This document shows, in pieces, positions 5,683 to 7,573 of a stretch of DNA of 7,573 nucleotides; positions within the stretch are counted from its first letter, which is position 1, and every line of letters starts with the position of its first letter. The notes under the pieces are model-generated. The model made no database searches, was not told the DNA's origin, and saw nothing but the letters and a program-made list of their open reading frames with translations. Where the stretch lies: NCBI GenBank assembly GCA_900552085.1, contig URYB01000123.1, forward strand, positions 1 to 7,573, given 5' to 3'. The stretch comes from an uncultured Lachnobacterium sp. Lineage in GTDB: Bacteria; Bacillota; Clostridia; Lachnospirales; Lachnospiraceae. Both the position numbers and the translations under genes were made by a program.

Positions 5683-6194
5683 AATTGTTTAATGGAAAAG
5701 TCTGTTATGTAACAGACCAGGGACATATACCTTTTACATACTATTCAGGAAATAAATATTCGAAGAAGGTTACTTCGAAAACGAAAAAACTTTGGATATA
5801 TGATACCGCAGCATCTCTGGAATCTTATAACATAAACAATGATGATTACTATAAACTTGATGACATTGCGAAAATGATGTCTAAGACAAATAAGTCCTTT
5901 AATGTTAAGTATGATAAAGCAAATAATGCAATTATAATTGACAGTATGAGCCCATATAAAGGGAAGTCTGCGCCTATGAAAAAAGGTAATGGGAAAAAAT
6001 ATAAAACAACCATGCCTGCAACCAGCATTGTATGGGATGGAGAGGTGACAGGTATTCCGTGTTACAAGATTAACGGAAACTATTATGTGACAGCTTACGA
6101 TATCGCTGAACTGACGGACTCACGTTTTGAAGATATCAATAATGGCTGGCGTATCATAACTACCAGACCACATAAAATAGATGCTTACGGCTAA
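5655..6194 (+). CDS. Stalk-domain (copper amine oxidase N-like) ORF, 5'-truncated
   Basis: Two repeats of a stalk-type domain are visible, the kind found in clostridial cell-surface proteins. Repeat 1 is at residues about 45-105 (SLESYNINNDDYYKLDDIA, then FNVKYDKANNAIII), close to the familiar 'YNINGNNYFKLRDLA...V.WD...N.I' pattern; repeat 2 is at about 120-178 (CYKINGNYYVTAYDIAEL). A secreted protein is expected, but there is no signal peptide, and the first eight to ten codons from GTG 5655 are merely the antisense of the M56 remnant. The real homologous sequence begins about 5679-5683 (MQLFNGKVCYV). ATG 5679 has GGAGG only one base away, too close to work well. The gene has therefore probably lost its 5' part, including the export signal. 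By hand count, 5761-6060 is about 35% G+C. Expression is doubtful. The 3' end shares a terminator with the convergent M56 gene. Confidence 0.6.
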   Translation: MYHGNHGGMQLFNGKVCYVTDQGHIPFTYYSGNKYSKKVTSKTKKLWIYDTAASLESYNINNDDYYKLDDIAKMMSKTNKSFNVKYDKANNAIIIDSMSPYKGKSAPMKKGNGKKYKTTMPATSIVWDGEVTGIPCYKINGNYYVTAYDIAELTDSRFEDINNGWRIITTRPHKIDAYG

Positions 6195-6230
6195 AATAAA
6201 AAGAGATTGTTAAATAAAAATGTCTAATGA

Positions 6231-6269
6231 AAAACACCAGTTCCGGCAAGTACCGGTTCTGGTGTTTTT
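6231..6269. terminator. Bidirectional rho-independent terminator
   Basis: AAAACACCAG (6231-6240) pairs with CTGGTGTTTT (6259-6268), and CCGG (6243-6246) with CCGG (6253-6256), with a TT/TT internal mismatch and the loop CAAGTA. T's follow on the + strand (6265-6269) and A's precede it, so it serves both the stalk-domain ORF (ending 6194) and the M56 gene (ending 6280). The 6195-6230 stretch before it is A/T-rich with no gene. Confidence 0.85.
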
Positions 6270-6279
6270 AATAATCAGC

Positions 6280-7573
6280 TTATGAAATTTCACCGACAAC
6301 CCAGATACCATCCTCGCCCCAAGGATGTATCATGGTAATATGGTGTGTTATATCATCTTCTGTGAAGTGAACCTTAAGTTCAACCTGGGTTTTGTCTTTT
6401 TTGTCTGCAGTAATTTCAACTTTGCCATCATTTCGCAACAGATTCAGCAAATATTGGGCCGCTTCCATTGAATCAGTCAGATCGTATTCACTATCCGGAC
6501 TCATTCCATTGGCAGACATGGCATGTTCATTCAGCGTTTCTCCCAGCCCATTTGTCTGATAATCCATTGGTGTATTCTGAATCACTTTCGGATAAGCAGC
6601 CTCGAATTCCGTGCCACCGGCAATAAAATTGAACATATGTAGCTCTTCATGAGCAATCTCTATCTTGTCATCTTTTCCAGTGTATTGAAGAGTTTCTTCC
6701 CATACGGTCACATGTGGATCAGATACCTGTGCATAATACAGAATGGTGGCAGAAGTATCATCTGACTGGGTAATCTGGTACGCTGGTATCCCTGATTCTT
6801 CATCGAACCATGGCCATGGACTGGACCAGCCAAAATTACCGTTGTCATCCAGAAGCTTTTCCTTTTTTAAATCTTTTTTTGCGTCATCCGTGGTCATATC
6901 CTGGATGGTTTTGACATCTCGGGCAGCGAAAGCCTGTGCCCATTGATCCACGCTTTGCAAAGATTCCTGAGCAGTAGAACTGTTGTCTGAATCTGTAAGC
7001 GCTTCTGTAGTCTCGACCGCTGGTTGTTGTATCTGACTATTCTTCAAATCTGATGTTACATCGGAAGAAATTTTATCTTTGCCATTCGTCAGGCAACTCA
7101 CACCGACAACTACAAGTAGCACAATCACAAGGATTGCAGCCCATGTCTGTGGTTTTTTAAAATTCAATACATTTTTAATACGTCTTCCAGCATCGCCCTC
7201 TCCGAAAGCAATCGGTGCGAACGAATATGGATGTCGCTCCATTGCAAATGATAGAAGCGAGTTGCTGTAACCCTGTTTGATTTCATTACCAAATTGTTCA
7301 ATCACCGCTTCGTCGCAGCTCATCTCCATATCACGCACCAGATAGAAAAAGGCACACCATACCAGTGGGTTCCACCAATACACAGCTAGGAGCAGAAATG
7401 CAATCAGCTTCCACAGCGGATCAAGGCGTCGTATATGACATTGCTCATGGGCCAGAATGTAAGCCTGTTCCTGCTTTGGCATTCGAAACGGAATATAGAT
7501 CCGGGGCCGGATGATACCCAGAACAAAAGGAGATGGAATTCGGTTGCATTCCCACACAGAGGCACTGGCTTTT
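6280..7573 (-). CDS. M56 family metallopeptidase, BlaR1/MecR1-like (5' end outside window)
   Basis: Integral membrane zinc metalloprotease of the BlaR1/MecR1 group, whose known members sense beta-lactams and trigger cleavage of a BlaI-type repressor. The frame is open to the window edge, so the GTG at 7555-7557 is internal (K-A-S-A-S precedes it) and the N-terminal helices lie outside. Numbering from that GTG: 'SPFVLGIIRPRIYIP' at 9-23, the zinc motif HEQCH at 37-41, membrane helix about 50-72, 'DMEMSCDEAV' at 76-85 with the third ligand candidate E78, and a last helix at about 138-157. The outer part (about 160-425) is not a penicillin-binding domain: a polar linker, an NTF2-like-looking segment (VDQWAQAFAARD...), then a module ending 'MIHPWGEDGIWVV'. 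The ligand is unknown. The stop is followed by the bidirectional terminator. A blaI-like gene would be expected just upstream, beyond the right edge. Damage is not seen. Confidence 0.9.
   Translation of the reverse strand, partial: KASASVWECNRIPSPFVLGIIRPRIYIPFRMPKQEQAYILAHEQCHIRRLDPLWKLIAFLLLAVYWWNPLVWCAFFYLVRDMEMSCDEAVIEQFGNEIKQGYSNSLLSFAMERHPYSFAPIAFGEGDAGRRIKNVLNFKKPQTWAAILVIVLLVVVGVSCLTNGKDKISSDVTSDLKNSQIQQPAVETTEALTDSDNSSTAQESLQSVDQWAQAFAARDVKTIQDMTTDDAKKDLKKEKLLDDNGNFGWSSPWPWFDEESGIPAYQITQSDDTSATILYYAQVSDPHVTVWEETLQYTGKDDKIEIAHEELHMFNFIAGGTEFEAAYPKVIQNTPMDYQTNGLGETLNEHAMSANGMSPDSEYDLTDSMEAAQYLLNLLRNDGKVEITADKKDKTQVELKVHFTEDDITHHITMIHPWGEDGIWVVGEIS

Overview
The window looks like chromosomal DNA from a Gram-positive anaerobe of the Clostridia, most likely Lachnospiraceae. 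The reasons are an N-terminal-rubredoxin ('reverse') rubrerythrin directly behind a PerR-type regulator, an M56/BlaR1-type membrane protein with the C-terminal module common in that group, a protein resembling the Lachnospiraceae DUF6128 family, strong purine-rich Shine-Dalgarno sites and rho-independent terminators. This assignment rests on protein families recognised from memory; no database search was possible.

Layout. 1-352: 3' end of a DUF4832-like gene on the + strand, with an in-frame TAA at 26-28, so probably a decayed remnant. 391-1836: a membrane-bound methyl-accepting chemotaxis protein (MCP) behind a sigma-D (sigma-28) type promoter. It is broken by an apparent 13-bp deletion at the most conserved part of the signalling tip. 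1851-1896: terminator shared with the convergent tadA gene (1869-2354, -). 2348-2403: two divergent promoters with touching -10 boxes, one for tadA and one for a RimJ/RimL-type GNAT acetyltransferase (2415-2969, +). 2961-4088 (-): a two-domain DUF6128-like protein with a Pro-rich linker and nine tandem 15-bp (5-residue) repeats. 4108-4206: regulatory region with a perfect 9-bp palindrome, a strong sigma-A promoter and a PerR-like operator candidate. 4226-5236: perR-rubrerythrin operon ending in a strong terminator. 5296-5682 (-): fragment of a second copy of the M56 C-terminal module. 5655-6194 (+): stalk-domain (copper amine oxidase N-like) ORF that has lost its 5' end. 6231-6269: bidirectional terminator. 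6280-7573 (-): M56/BlaR1-type protein, running off the right edge.

The coherent working unit is perR-rubrerythrin: a metal-dependent peroxide sensor controlling, and probably itself repressed with, an NADH-linked peroxide/oxygen detoxification enzyme. TadA is a housekeeping tRNA-modification enzyme. The M56 protein is probably the membrane half of a BlaR1/BlaI-like signalling pair whose repressor would lie outside the window to the right. The remaining loci show gene decay: four of the ten protein-coding loci (DUF4832, MCP, the M56 copy and the stalk-domain ORF) look broken or truncated. I see no CRISPR array, tRNA, rRNA, insertion sequence or recognisable phage gene. I did not find a convincing wholly new system; the most informative observations are the lesion in the MCP, the fusion of two truncated genes near 5680, and the unexplained palindrome at 4108-4129.
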